Shown one piece after another: positions 28,877 through 37,676 of a stretch of DNA of 64,000 nucleotides. The translations under genes were made by a program, and so were the position numbers. Origin of the DNA: DASUPK01 sp963743575 (GTDB taxonomy: Bacteria; Actinomycetota; Thermoleophilia; Solirubrobacterales; 70-9); contig CAVUQC010000006.1 in NCBI GenBank assembly GCA_963743575.1, positions 11,351 through 75,350 on the forward strand. The letters run 5' to 3'. Every line of letters begins with the position of its first letter. The stretch's first letter is position 1. The notes beneath the pieces are model-generated. The model did no database searches. It was given only the letters and a program-made list of their open reading frames with translations, and had not been told where the DNA came from.

Positions 28877-29547
28877 TCGAGGACGTCGCGGCAGAGGCCG
28901 CCGAGCAGCAGCCCTCGGAGCTCACGGACGGGGATCGTCTCTCGCTCGGTGTCGCCGCACGGCTCTCGCGCTATCTCCAGGTGCTGACGCAGGCGCGGAA
29001 GATGGGCAAGGACACGATCTCCTCACAGGAGCTCTCGGACTACACCCACATCAACTCGACCCAGATCCGGCGGGACCTGTCCGGTTTCGGCAAGTTCGGC
29101 AAGCGGGGGGTGGGCTACAACGTGGACTCGCTGGTCTCGGAGATCCGCAAGATCCTCCGGACCGCGGGCCAGCACAACATCGCGCTGTTCGGCGCCGGCC
29201 ACCTCGGACAGGCGATCGCTAGCTCGGACATCTTCGCCGACCACGGATTCCGGATCGTGGCGATGTTCGACGTCGATCCGGCAGTGATCGGCAGGCGGGT
29301 GGGCGGCCTCGAGGTCCGCTCCTTCGCCGACATCGATGTCGTGGTCGAGGGAGAGCAGGTGGTCGTCGGCGTCCTCGCCGTCCCGTCCGACGCGGCCCAG
29401 GAGGTCGCCGACCGGTTGGTCAAGGCCGGCGTAAAGATCATCTTCAACTACTCCGAGCGCCTGCTCCAGGTGCCTCCGGACGTCACGGTGCACACCTCGA
29501 GTCCCGCAGTCGACCTGCTCTACGCCCTCTACTTCTACCTGGCCTAG
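28873..29547 (+). CDS. rex: Redox-sensing transcriptional repressor Rex
   Basis: A 224-residue Rex, a repressor that senses the NADH/NAD+ ratio. The N-terminal winged helix contains ISSQELSDYTHINSTQIRRD and LSGFGKFGKRGVGYNV (recognition and wing), followed by a Rossmann domain with FGAGHLGQAIASSDIF near residue 103 and a C-terminal helix used for domain swapping. Length and all landmarks are normal. No match to the usual inverted Rex operator (TTGTGAA-type) was noticed in the nearby gaps. Confidence 0.97.
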   Translation: MIEDVAAEAAEQQPSELTDGDRLSLGVAARLSRYLQVLTQARKMGKDTISSQELSDYTHINSTQIRRDLSGFGKFGKRGVGYNVDSLVSEIRKILRTAGQHNIALFGAGHLGQAIASSDIFADHGFRIVAMFDVDPAVIGRRVGGLEVRSFADIDVVVEGEQVVVGVLAVPSDAAQEVADRLVKAGVKIIFNYSERLLQVPPDVTVHTSSPAVDLLYALYFYLA

Positions 29548-29563
29548 GTCGCACCACAGTCCG

Positions 29564-30772
29564 GTGACAACCGATCCCGATCCAAATCACGACGGGCTGG
29601 ACCTCGATGCGGTCCGGGAGACCTTCGAGGCCTCGACCGACTTCACGGTCGGGATCGAGGAGGAGTTCGCCATTCTCGATCCGGCCGTCCTCGACCTCGA
29701 GCACCGCTTCGAGGATATGCAGGAAGCCTGCCTGCGGGATCCGGAGCTGACCCATGCCGTCAAGGGCGAGCTGATCGACACTGAGATCGAGATCCGGTCG
29801 GGCCGCGGCGAGAGCTTCACCGACGCCGCCGAGCGCCAGCAGGCGAGGCGGACGCGCCTCTTTTCGATCGCCGACGAGATGGGACTGGCGCTGGCCGCGA
29901 TGGGGACCCACCCGTGGGCCAACTACCTCGACCAGCACATCATCCAGACCGAGCACTACCGGCGGCTGGAGGGTGACCTGCGCTGGGTTGCGCAGCGGAA
30001 CAACACCTGGAGCCTCCACGTCCACGTCGGCATCCAGGGGCCCGACCGCGCGGTAGCCGTCTCGGACCGGATGCGGGAGCTCCTGCCGCCACTCCTCGCC
30101 ATCTCGGCGAACTCGCCGTTCCTCGATCATCGAGATACCGGGCTGCACTCGGTCAGAACCGAGATCTTCACGCGCACCTTCCCCCGGTGCGGCGTGCACG
30201 AGCCGTTCCGAGACTGGGCGACCTACGCGGACTTCGTGCAGCTGCTCCATGAAACGGACTCGATCGTGGAGGCGACCCAGCTCTGGTGGAGCGTGCGCCC
30301 GCACCATTCCTTCGGCACCGTCGAGGTCCGGATCTGCGACGCCCAGACGCGAGGCGACGAGTCCCTCAGCCTCGCCGCGCTGATCACCGCCTGCGTTGCC
30401 CAGACCGCGTCGGATCTCGACGCCGGGGTCACACCGGAGAACGGCACCGGCTTCTGCGGCCGCCTCGGCGTCGCGCAGCGTGAGATCGAGGAGAACCTCT
30501 GGCGGGCGATCCGCTACGGGATGGACGGCGAGATGATCGACTTTCGTGCGGGCGGACTGGTCCCGACCCGAGCCGTCCTCGAGGATCTCGTCGAGTGGAC
30601 GGAGCCCGCCCGGCAGACGCTCGGGCTCCAGGTTGACCTCCCGGAGAGGAACGGAGCCCAGCGGGCCTACGCCCGCTTCGCCGAGGGCGCGCCGATCGAA
30701 GAGATCTATCGCCGTTCCGTCGAGGAGACCCGCAAGACCTACGCACCGGAGGGAGCCGTCAGTGGCAGATGA
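29564..30772 (+). CDS. YbdK-type carboxylate-amine ligase (GCS2 family)
   Basis: A 402-residue member of the GCS2 glutamate-cysteine ligase family. FTVGIEEEFAILDP near residue 26 carries the Mg/ATP-binding glutamates; NNTWSLHVHVGIQGPD and HHSFGTVEVRICDAQT are typical catalytic-core stretches. Family members are weak glutamate-cysteine ligases (YbdK) or make other gamma-glutamyl bonds; EgtA-like and MftG-linked roles exist, so the substrate stays open. GTG start at 29564 with no clear ribosome site, 16 bases after rex. It overlaps the next gene by 11 bases. Confidence 0.85.
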   Translation: MTTDPDPNHDGLDLDAVRETFEASTDFTVGIEEEFAILDPAVLDLEHRFEDMQEACLRDPELTHAVKGELIDTEIEIRSGRGESFTDAAERQQARRTRLFSIADEMGLALAAMGTHPWANYLDQHIIQTEHYRRLEGDLRWVAQRNNTWSLHVHVGIQGPDRAVAVSDRMRELLPPLLAISANSPFLDHRDTGLHSVRTEIFTRTFPRCGVHEPFRDWATYADFVQLLHETDSIVEATQLWWSVRPHHSFGTVEVRICDAQTRGDESLSLAALITACVAQTASDLDAGVTPENGTGFCGRLGVAQREIEENLWRAIRYGMDGEMIDFRAGGLVPTRAVLEDLVEWTEPARQTLGLQVDLPERNGAQRAYARFAEGAPIEEIYRRSVEETRKTYAPEGAVSGR

Positions 30773-31178
30773 AGAACAGCAGGGTTCAGAGCAGCAGCCG
30801 GCCGAGCAGCAGCCGGGGCAGCCGAGCGAGGAGGAGGTTCGCGCGCAGCTCGAGGAGGAGATCCGCAAGGTCCGGGTCGAGGACGTCGTGCTGCAGAGCG
30901 TGGTCAGCATCCTCAATCTCTCGGCGCGGCGGATCGCGAAGGACGATGAGCGCGATCTCGCCCAGGCCAAGATCGGAATCGACGCCGCCCAGGCGCTCGT
31001 GGACCTGGTCGAGCCCGACGCCCAGGCACAGCTGCGCCAGGCGATCTCGGAACTTCAGGTTCTCTACGCCACGCACGCCGGAGAGGGCGCACCATCGGGT
31101 GAGGGTGACGGGGGCGAGGGAGAGAGCCCCGGCCCCGAGGCTCCAAAGGGCGACTCGGGGCTCTGGACCCCGGGCTAA
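30762..31178 (+). CDS. DUF1844-like small acidic protein
   Basis: A 138-residue soluble protein. Residues 1-25 are Gln/Glu/Pro-rich, residues 35-105 are a helical core (VRVEDVVLQSVVSILNLSAR and ERDLAQAKIGIDAAQALVDL), and the last 30 are Gly/Pro/Glu-rich. The core resembles DUF1844, a small actinobacterial and proteobacterial domain of unknown function. It sits between the carboxylate-amine ligase (11-base overlap) and the pyrophosphatase gene. Confidence 0.7.
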   Translation: MADEEQQGSEQQPAEQQPGQPSEEEVRAQLEEEIRKVRVEDVVLQSVVSILNLSARRIAKDDERDLAQAKIGIDAAQALVDLVEPDAQAQLRQAISELQVLYATHAGEGAPSGEGDGGEGESPGPEAPKGDSGLWTPG

Positions 31179-31211
31179 GCCGAGTACCCGGCGTAACAAG
31201 TACACTGCCGC

Positions 31212-31230
31212 GCCGCTTTTTACGAGCGGC
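31212..31230 (+). promoter_or_regulatory. Hairpin in the hppA leader / intergenic terminator
   Basis: GCCGCT and AGCGGC form a 6-bp stem around a seven-base TTTTACG loop, 34 bases after the DUF1844-like stop. A TACACT hexamer sits just upstream at 31201-31206. It can be read as a weak terminator or as a hairpin at the 5' end of the hppA mRNA. Confidence 0.4.
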
Positions 31231-31262
31231 ATTTGTTCGCACCCAACGCAGGAGCCATCCCC

Positions 31263-33347
31263 TTGACTAAGTTTTTGACCGATTACGGAATCGTTGTCGC
31301 GCTCGGTTGCGCGGCCGCGGCGGTTGTGTACGGCCTGCTGGTCACCCAGCGCTTGCTCGCCAAGTCGCCCGGTAATGAGCAGATGCAGGAGATCTCGGGC
31401 GCGGTCCAGGAGGGCGCCAGCGCCTACCTGAGGCGTCAGTACACGATCATCGCCGGCGTCGGCGTGGTCGTCGCAATCCTGCTGATCCCGCTGCAGAACG
31501 TTGAGACAGCGATCGGCTTCGTCGTCGGGGGTGTGCTTTCCGGCTCCGCCGGGTTCATCGGCATGAACCTCTCGGTTCGCGCCAACTCCAGGGTCGCCGA
31601 GGCGGCCCGCGGCGGCATTCCACCGGCGCTCGATATCGCTTTCAAGGGGGGCTCCGTCACCGGACTACTGGTCGTCGGGCTCGCGCTTCTCGGGGTCGCC
31701 GGGTACTTCGGTGCCCTGCTGATCTTCACCGACCTGACCGACAAGGAGTGCGTCGACGCGCTCGTCGGGCTCGGCTTCGGTGGCTCGCTCATCTCCGTCT
31801 TCGCGCGACTCGGCGGTGGCATCTTCACCAAGGCAGCCGACGTCGGGGCGGACCTCGTCGGCAAGATCGAAGCCGGCATTCCGGAGGACGACCCGCGGAA
31901 CCCGGCCGTGATCGCGGACAACGTCGGCGACAACGTCGGCGACTGCGCCGGCATGGCCGCCGACCTCTTCGAGACCTACGCGGTCACCGCCGTGGCCGTG
32001 ATGCTCCTTGGGGTCATCACCTTCACTGGCTTCACTCGCGAGGTGGCCATCTATCCGCTCGCGATCGGCGCCGTGGCGATCATCGCGTCGATCGTCGGCG
32101 CCCTGTCGGTGCGCACCCGCACCGGGAACGTCGAGGCAGCGCTGTATCGAGGGCTGGCCGTTTCGGCGGTGCTCTCGGCGGCTGCCTTCTACCCGATCAC
32201 CAAGTGGCTGATGAACGATCCACTGAGCGGCAACGCGCTCGGCAACACGAGCGTCACCGACCTCTGGCTCTGCGGCCTGATCGGCGTCGGCGTCACCGCG
32301 CTGCTCTTCGTGCTCACCGACTACTACACGTCGACTCGCTTCCGGCCCGTTCGGACGATCTCGAAGGCGTCCGAGACCGGTCACGCGACGAACATCATCC
32401 AGGGACTCGCGCAGGGCCTGCAGTCCACTGCGCTGCCCGTGCTGGTGATCGCATTCGCGATCCTCGGCTCCTGGAAGCTCGCCGGCGGTGGAACCGCCGG
32501 CATCTACGGGATCGGCGTCGCGGTGATGGCGCAGCTCTCGCTGACCGGGCTGATCGTCGCCCTGGACGCGTTCGGCCCGATCACTGACAACGCAGGCGGC
32601 ATCGCCGAGATGGCGGACCTGCCCCAGGACGTTCGCGACATCACCGACCCGCTCGACGCGGTCGGGAACACCACGAAGGCCGTCACCAAGGGCTATGCGA
32701 TCGGCTCGGCTGCGCTCGCGGCCCTGGTGCTCTTCGACGCCTTCACTCACGAGCTCCAGAGCGAGGCCGGTGGCCACGCGCTGAGCTTCCAGATCTCCGA
32801 TCCGCCCGTGCTGATCGGCCTGCTGATCGGCGGGATCATGGTCTACATGTTCGCGTCGCTGGCGATCGAGGCCGTCGGCCGCGCCGCCAGCCAGGTGGTC
32901 GAGGAGGTCCGGCGTCAGTTCCGTGAGAAGCCGGGAATCATGAAGGGCGAGGACAAGCCCGAGTACGGGCGCGCGGTCAGCCTGGTCACGGCCGCCGCGC
33001 AGAAGGAGATGATTCTGCCCTCGCTGATCCCGATCGTGGTGACGCTGCTCGTCGGATTGATCTCCTACCAGGCGCTGGGAGGCCTGCTGATCGGCGTGAT
33101 CGTCGTCGGCATCTTCATGGCGATCTCGATGACCGCCGGAGGCGGGGCCTGGGACAACGCCAAGAAGCTGATCGAGGACGGGGAGTTCGGCGGCAAGGGC
33201 TCTGACGCCCATGCGGCCGCGGTCACCGGGGACACGGTGGGCGACCCGTACAAGGACACGGCGGGCCCGGCCATCAACCCGATGATCAAGGTGGCGAACA
33301 TCGTGGCCATCCTGATCATTCCCATCATCGGGGGACTGCCCGGCTGA
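31263..33347 (+). CDS. hppA: K+-independent proton-pumping membrane pyrophosphatase
   Basis: A 694-residue membrane pyrophosphatase that couples PPi hydrolysis to proton export. About 16 spans; the substrate site motifs are FTKAADVGADLVGKIEAGIP and DNVGDNVGDCAGMAADLFE (near 195-240) and the C-terminal DNAKKLIEDG and GDTVGDPYKDTAGPA. GNTTKAVTKGYAIGS has Lys at the position that marks K+-independent enzymes (Ala in K+-dependent ones). The TTG at 31263 is chosen for the AGGAG eight bases upstream; an upstream TTG at 31233 has no such site. Confidence 0.95.
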   Translation: MTKFLTDYGIVVALGCAAAAVVYGLLVTQRLLAKSPGNEQMQEISGAVQEGASAYLRRQYTIIAGVGVVVAILLIPLQNVETAIGFVVGGVLSGSAGFIGMNLSVRANSRVAEAARGGIPPALDIAFKGGSVTGLLVVGLALLGVAGYFGALLIFTDLTDKECVDALVGLGFGGSLISVFARLGGGIFTKAADVGADLVGKIEAGIPEDDPRNPAVIADNVGDNVGDCAGMAADLFETYAVTAVAVMLLGVITFTGFTREVAIYPLAIGAVAIIASIVGALSVRTRTGNVEAALYRGLAVSAVLSAAAFYPITKWLMNDPLSGNALGNTSVTDLWLCGLIGVGVTALLFVLTDYYTSTRFRPVRTISKASETGHATNIIQGLAQGLQSTALPVLVIAFAILGSWKLAGGGTAGIYGIGVAVMAQLSLTGLIVALDAFGPITDNAGGIAEMADLPQDVRDITDPLDAVGNTTKAVTKGYAIGSAALAALVLFDAFTHELQSEAGGHALSFQISDPPVLIGLLIGGIMVYMFASLAIEAVGRAASQVVEEVRRQFREKPGIMKGEDKPEYGRAVSLVTAAAQKEMILPSLIPIVVTLLVGLISYQALGGLLIGVIVVGIFMAISMTAGGGAWDNAKKLIEDGEFGGKGSDAHAAAVTGDTVGDPYKDTAGPAINPMIKVANIVAILIIPIIGGLPG

Positions 33348-33383
33348 TCGCGCACCCCCCGGCGCAACCCGTTTAATGGGGGC

Positions 33384-33587
33384 GTGAATCAGCGTCGGCG
33401 TCCCTCGCCGGATGAGGGGTATCAGCTCGCGGTTCGTACCTTCTCGGTGGTGATCATCGGGTTCGGCGTCCTCATGCTCGTGCTGACGCTGGCGCGGGGT
33501 GGGGGGCCACTCGCCGTCGGATTCCTCTTCGGGCTGCTCTTCATCGCCCTCGGCTCCGGAAGGCTGTACCTGTCGATGCGCGGATGA
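33384..33587 (+). CDS. Small two-TM membrane protein
   Basis: A 67-residue protein with a basic N-terminus (NQRRRPSPDEG) and two predicted spans (TFSVVIIGFGVLMLVLTLAR and LAVGFLFGLLFIALGSGRLY). The GTG follows TTTAAT with a six-base gap, another leaderless arrangement. It lies 13 bases before the permease gene. No family is recognised; similar mini-membrane proteins are common in actinobacteria. Confidence 0.6.
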   Translation: MNQRRRPSPDEGYQLAVRTFSVVIIGFGVLMLVLTLARGGGPLAVGFLFGLLFIALGSGRLYLSMRG

Positions 33588-33600
33588 GGGAACTGGGGAG

Positions 33601-35523
33601 ATGAGGACGAAGCGCCTGCTGGGCGTTCCGTTCCTGTACGCGGCGGCGTCGGCCGCCGTCGGGTTCTCGATCTACTTCTCGATCGGCGTCGTGGCCGATC
33701 GCGGCCTCGGGCTGACCCCGCTGATCTTCCTGGCGGCGGGACTGATGTTCGCCCTCACCTCGCTCTCCTACGTGGAGGGCGGAGCGATGCTGCGGCAGCG
33801 GGGCGGGTCCGCGACCTTCGCCCGGCACGCCTTCAACGAGCTGATCAGCTTCATTGCTGGGTGGGCGATCCTGATCGACTACCTGATCGTGATCGCTGCG
33901 GCGTCGATCACGGTCTCCCACTACCTGACGCCGATCTCCGGCAGGTTCGGAGGGGGAGATGTCGAGCTGGCTGTGGCGAGCGTCGTCATCGGCCTCGCCG
34001 CCATCCTCAACATCGCCGACGTCACCGGGCGAAACCGGCAGTTCCGCCTGGTCGTGCTGGCGCTGGCAGAGCTCGGGCTGCAGCTCCTCGTGATCGGGGT
34101 CGGGCTGATCGTGGTGCTCCATCCGGACCGGCTCACCGCGGAGCTCGATCTCTTCACCTCGCCGAGCGTCAAGGACATCGTCTACTCGCTGGTGATCGCG
34201 ACGATCGCCTACGCCGGGATCGAGGCGGCGAGCGACCTGGCGCCGGACCTCGAATTCGAGCCGGCGGACCTGAAGCGCGTGCTGGGAGTCGGCGCGATCG
34301 CGATTCCCCTGATCTACGCGGGCATCGCTGCCGTGGCGTTGATGGCGGTCCCTGTCGTGACAGGCGCGCACGGCCCGGAGACGGCGCTCGCGGGGAAGTA
34401 CATCGAGGAGCCGATCCTGGGGGTGGTCGCCAACTACAACCCGGGCTGGCTTGCCGACGTCATGAAGTGGGCCGTGATGCTGGTCGCCGTGCCCGTCCTC
34501 TTCTGGGCTGCGAACACGGCGATGCTGGGCCTCTCGAGACACGTCTACGTGCTGGCGACCAATCGTCAGATTCCGAGCTGGGCCGGAAAGCTCGAGAAGA
34601 ACTACTCCACGCCGTACATCGCGATCATCATCGCCGCGCTGCTGGCCCTTGCGCTGGCGATACCGGGCGACATCCGCTTCCTGGCACGTGTCTACGCGTT
34701 CGGCGCGCTGCTCGCGGTGACGATCGCCCAGGTCTCGATCGTCCGATTACGGATCATCGAGCCGGATCTGGAGCGGCCCTACAGGGTGCCGTGGAACGTC
34801 CGAATCGGCTCCCACGAGCTGCCCCTGCCCGCAATCGCGGGCGCCCTGATCAGCGGTCTCGGGTGGATATCCGTCTTCCTGCTCCACCGCACCGCCGTAT
34901 ACGTCGGCGGCGGCTGGATGCTGTTCGGGTTGGTCTTCTACGTGATCTACCGGCGCTACGTGGAGGGCACGCCGCTGACTAGGCGGGTTCAGGTCCCGGA
35001 GGCGTCTCTGAAGAAGCAGCCGACCGAGGTCGAGTTCTCGACGATCCTCGTCCCGGTCTTCGGTACAGGGCTCGACGATGACATCGTCAGCACCGCCGGC
35101 CGCCTGGCCGACGCCGAGGTGGAGAAGGGGGAGCGGCCGCCGCGCCTGGAGATCGTCTACGTCGCGGAGGTGCCGCTCACAGTGCCCCTCGACTCACCCC
35201 TGCCAAAGGAGATTCGCGCGGGGGCCGAGACGGCGCTCGAGCGGGCTCGCGAGGTGGGGGACGAGTACGAGAACGTCGAGGTCACCACGAAACTGGTTCC
35301 GGCGCGATCCATCGGGTCGGGAATCATCGATGAGGCCCGGGACAAGGCCGTCGAGGTCATCGTCATGGGGGGCGAGCCGCCGACGAGGATCCGTGGAGGC
35401 GCGGTGCTCGGCGGAATCGGTGGAGCGCGGCCGGACGAGATCGGCGAGGTGACCGAGTACGTGCTGAAGAGGGCACCGTGCCGGGTTCTGCTGACGGCGC
35501 CGCCGGAGGAAGCTAGGCCGTAG
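33601..35523 (+). CDS. APC-superfamily permease with C-terminal UspA domain
   Basis: A 640-residue transporter. Residues 1-460 are an APC-type LeuT-fold permease of about 12 spans (FLYAAASAAVGFSIYFSIGV, the TM6-like AYAGIEAASDL). Residues 480-640 form a cytoplasmic universal-stress-protein fold (FSTILVPVFGTGLDDDIV, then VEVIVMGGEPPTRIRGGAVL and RAPCRVLLTA). Followed by two TrkA-like genes across an opposite-strand EAL gene, it resembles the mycobacterial Rv2690c-ceoB-ceoC arrangement, so K+ or amino acid transport are both candidates. AGGGAACTGGGGAG precedes the ATG. Confidence 0.82.
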   Translation: MRTKRLLGVPFLYAAASAAVGFSIYFSIGVVADRGLGLTPLIFLAAGLMFALTSLSYVEGGAMLRQRGGSATFARHAFNELISFIAGWAILIDYLIVIAAASITVSHYLTPISGRFGGGDVELAVASVVIGLAAILNIADVTGRNRQFRLVVLALAELGLQLLVIGVGLIVVLHPDRLTAELDLFTSPSVKDIVYSLVIATIAYAGIEAASDLAPDLEFEPADLKRVLGVGAIAIPLIYAGIAAVALMAVPVVTGAHGPETALAGKYIEEPILGVVANYNPGWLADVMKWAVMLVAVPVLFWAANTAMLGLSRHVYVLATNRQIPSWAGKLEKNYSTPYIAIIIAALLALALAIPGDIRFLARVYAFGALLAVTIAQVSIVRLRIIEPDLERPYRVPWNVRIGSHELPLPAIAGALISGLGWISVFLLHRTAVYVGGGWMLFGLVFYVIYRRYVEGTPLTRRVQVPEASLKKQPTEVEFSTILVPVFGTGLDDDIVSTAGRLADAEVEKGERPPRLEIVYVAEVPLTVPLDSPLPKEIRAGAETALERAREVGDEYENVEVTTKLVPARSIGSGIIDEARDKAVEVIVMGGEPPTRIRGGAVLGGIGGARPDEIGEVTEYVLKRAPCRVLLTAPPEEARP

Positions 35524-36403
35524 CTTCGGCCGTCGCGGCCGGCTGCTTCTTCGGCCTTCTGCGCCGGCGCATGATTCGAGAGGTGGAGCTCAGCTCGCGG
35601 GCCCGCTGGTTCCAGCTGGCGAGCCAGGCGGGCACCTCACGGGAGGGGACCGGGGGCGAGATCAGGAAGCCCTGAGCACGCTCGCAACCCATGCTGCGCA
35701 GCTGCTGCCAGGCGTCTCTGGTCTCGACGCCCTCAGCGACGACGGGCAGGCCGACCTGATGGGCGAGGTGGATGATCGCCCGGATGATCGTCCTGGACTC
35801 GTCCTCGTCGAGATGCAGGATCAGGCTTCTGTCGATCTTGAGCTCGTCGATGGGGAGCTCGATGAGCTGGCTTAGGGAGAAGTACCCCGTGCCGAAGTCG
35901 TCGATGGCGAGCCCGCCCCCGAGCTCAGTGAATCCCGCCAGTCGCTTGGCGACCAGTTTCGGGGCCAGGAGGAGGGCATCCTCCGTGACATCGAACTGGA
36001 TTGCCGTTCCCGGAATGCCTGCGGTCGAGAGTGAGCTGGAGACGAACGCGGCGAGGTCCCAGTCCGTCGCAGAGACGGCGATCGCGGGGAGGTTCACCGA
36101 GAGCTGCAGGCGCAGCCCGGATCGCCACCAGTCGCCGGCGGCCTGGGTCGAGATCCCGATCACGCGCTCGGTCAGCGACTTCATCTCCGCGTCCGATTGG
36201 ACGGTGTGGATGAACTCGGCGGCCGGCAGCAGTCCCAGTTCGGAGTGCTCCCAGCGAACCAGTGCCTCGACGCCTATCACTCGTCCGCTCCGCAGATCCA
36301 CCTTCGGCTGGAAGTGGACGTCGATCTCTCCGCGGTCGAGCGCATCGGCCACGTCGAGCTTGTGGCTTCCCGTCCTCCCAGTCTGAGTGTCGTCCATAGC
36401 CAT
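35513..36403 (-). CDS. EAL-domain protein (c-di-GMP phosphodiesterase-like)
   Basis: A 296-residue stand-alone EAL domain of the type that hydrolyses cyclic di-GMP. Present: GVEALVRWEH (EAL), the SVNLPA Asn, AIDDFGTGYFSLSQL (DDFGTG), LKIDRSL (Lys), VVAEGVET (Glu) and QGFLISPP. The usual Glu of the ExTE motif is Asp (QFDVTED), which may lower activity. The ATG at 36403 is preferred for the AGGGGG upstream. No sensor domain precedes it. It converges on the permease gene with an 11-base overlap. Confidence 0.88.
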   Translation of the reverse strand: MAMDDTQTGRTGSHKLDVADALDRGEIDVHFQPKVDLRSGRVIGVEALVRWEHSELGLLPAAEFIHTVQSDAEMKSLTERVIGISTQAAGDWWRSGLRLQLSVNLPAIAVSATDWDLAAFVSSSLSTAGIPGTAIQFDVTEDALLLAPKLVAKRLAGFTELGGGLAIDDFGTGYFSLSQLIELPIDELKIDRSLILHLDEDESRTIIRAIIHLAHQVGLPVVAEGVETRDAWQQLRSMGCERAQGFLISPPVPSREVPAWLASWNQRARELSSTSRIMRRRRRPKKQPAATAEATA

Positions 36404-36546
36404 CCGATTGGCCCCCTGGCACGCCCAGCCAGTTTGCTCGGAATCCCGGGTCCTCACAATGGGCCTAACTACCACTCCCTTTTCAGTAGTTGCCCCGGAT
36501 GGTGCGAGGGTGGTCCGTGCACCCGCAGGACTAAGATCCGAATCGA

Positions 36547-36981
36547 ATGTTCATTCTCATCGTCGGTTGCGGGAGGGTTGGGTCCTCCCTCGCGCGGAAC
36601 ATGCTGCGCGAGGGGCACGAGGTGTCGTGCCTCGACGAGGATCCGGAGGCGCACGCGCGCCTGGAGGTCAACCTTGATCGCTCCTGGGAGGACTCCGGCG
36701 GGCAGTTCACCGTCGGGACCGGGCTCGAGGAGGAGGCGATGACGGCCGCGGGCATCGAGCGCGCCGACGCGTTCATCGCCTCCACCGACGGCGATAACAC
36801 CAACATCGTCATCGCTCAGATCGCGAAGCGGAAGTTCAACGTGCCGACCGTGATCGCGCGGATCCTCGATCCGCTGCGGGCGGAGTGGTACGAGAAGCAG
36901 GGCGTCAACACGATCTGCCCGACCCGGGTCGCGATCGAGATGCTCGAGAAAGAGGTCCTCGAGGCGGCCCAGACAAGCTGA
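36547..36981 (+). CDS. TrkA-N (RCK) protein, N-terminal domain only
   Basis: A 144-residue TrkA-N/RCK nucleotide-binding protein: MFILIVGCGRVGSSLARNML with the GxGxxG loop, acidic CLDEDPEA after strand 2, and DAFIASTDGDNTNIVIAQIAK. There is no TrkA-C domain; the frame stops after residue 144. Such proteins bind NAD(H) or ATP and gate K+ transport. It overlaps the next gene by one base (TGATG), so the two are co-translated and probably form one complex. Confidence 0.88.
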   Translation: MFILIVGCGRVGSSLARNMLREGHEVSCLDEDPEAHARLEVNLDRSWEDSGGQFTVGTGLEEEAMTAAGIERADAFIASTDGDNTNIVIAQIAKRKFNVPTVIARILDPLRAEWYEKQGVNTICPTRVAIEMLEKEVLEAAQTS

Positions 36982-37676
36982 TGGGCGAAGGGAGCGGCAA
37001 GTACATCATCATCGCCGGGGCGGGCAAAGTCGGCTGGAACCTCGCTCGCGAGCTGATCGACAAGGGTCACGAGGTGACCGTGATTGAGGACAACCGGAAC
37101 CGGTACACCACGGTCGAGCAGGAGCTGGAGCACAACATCCAGTACGGCGATGCCTCGGAGCTCTGGGTGCTGGAGCGGGCCGGGATCTCGCGGGCCGACA
37201 TGGTGATCGCGGTCACCGGGGATGACGAGGACAACATGCTTATCTGCCAGGTCGCGAAGGAGAAGTACCTGGTGGACCGGATCATCGCCCGGGTCAACAA
37301 TCCCCGGAACCGGCCGCACTTCGAGCTGTTGGGGATCAAGCCATATGTCTCGGCCACGGACCTGATCCTGCGGCTGCTGGAGCACGAGGTGCCGGACTAC
37401 GGCCTCGTGCACCTGCTGGATCTGCCGGAGGAGCGATTGGAGATCATCGAGATGATGCTGGCGGACGACAGCCAGGTGGCGGGCAAGCGCGTTGGCGATC
37501 TGAGCATGCCGGAGGGAAGTCTCTTGATTTCGATCTTGCGCGAGGGATTGGGCGGGTTCGTTCCCACTCCCGACACGGTGCTGGAGGCCGGGGACGAGGT
37601 GCTGGCCGTGCTCGATCCGGGCCTCGAGGAAGAGCTGAAGACGTTCTTTGGGTCGGATGGCAACTCGGCAGGTTGA
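36981..37676 (+). CDS. TrkA-type K+ transport regulator (N and C domains)
   Basis: A 231-residue TrkA protein: an RCK_N fold starting YIIIAGAGKVGWNLARELID with dinucleotide-binding motif, acidic VIEDNRNRYT, VIAVTGDDEDNMLICQVAKE, and a TrkA-C domain from about residue 140 (SQVAGKRVGDLSMPEGSLLI, TVLEAGDEVLAVLDPG). It would bind nucleotides and control a K+ uptake channel or transporter; no TrkH/KtrB is present in the window, so the APC-UspA permease upstream is the nearest candidate partner. It overlaps the FAD reductase start by 20 bases. Confidence 0.88.
   Translation: MGEGSGKYIIIAGAGKVGWNLARELIDKGHEVTVIEDNRNRYTTVEQELEHNIQYGDASELWVLERAGISRADMVIAVTGDDEDNMLICQVAKEKYLVDRIIARVNNPRNRPHFELLGIKPYVSATDLILRLLEHEVPDYGLVHLLDLPEERLEIIEMMLADDSQVAGKRVGDLSMPEGSLLISILREGLGGFVPTPDTVLEAGDEVLAVLDPGLEEELKTFFGSDGNSAG

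Noticed and set aside
36530..36560. A third SOS box near the first TrkA gene (GAATCGAATGTTC)
   Set aside because: Spacing and left half-site do not match GAAC-N4-GTTC.
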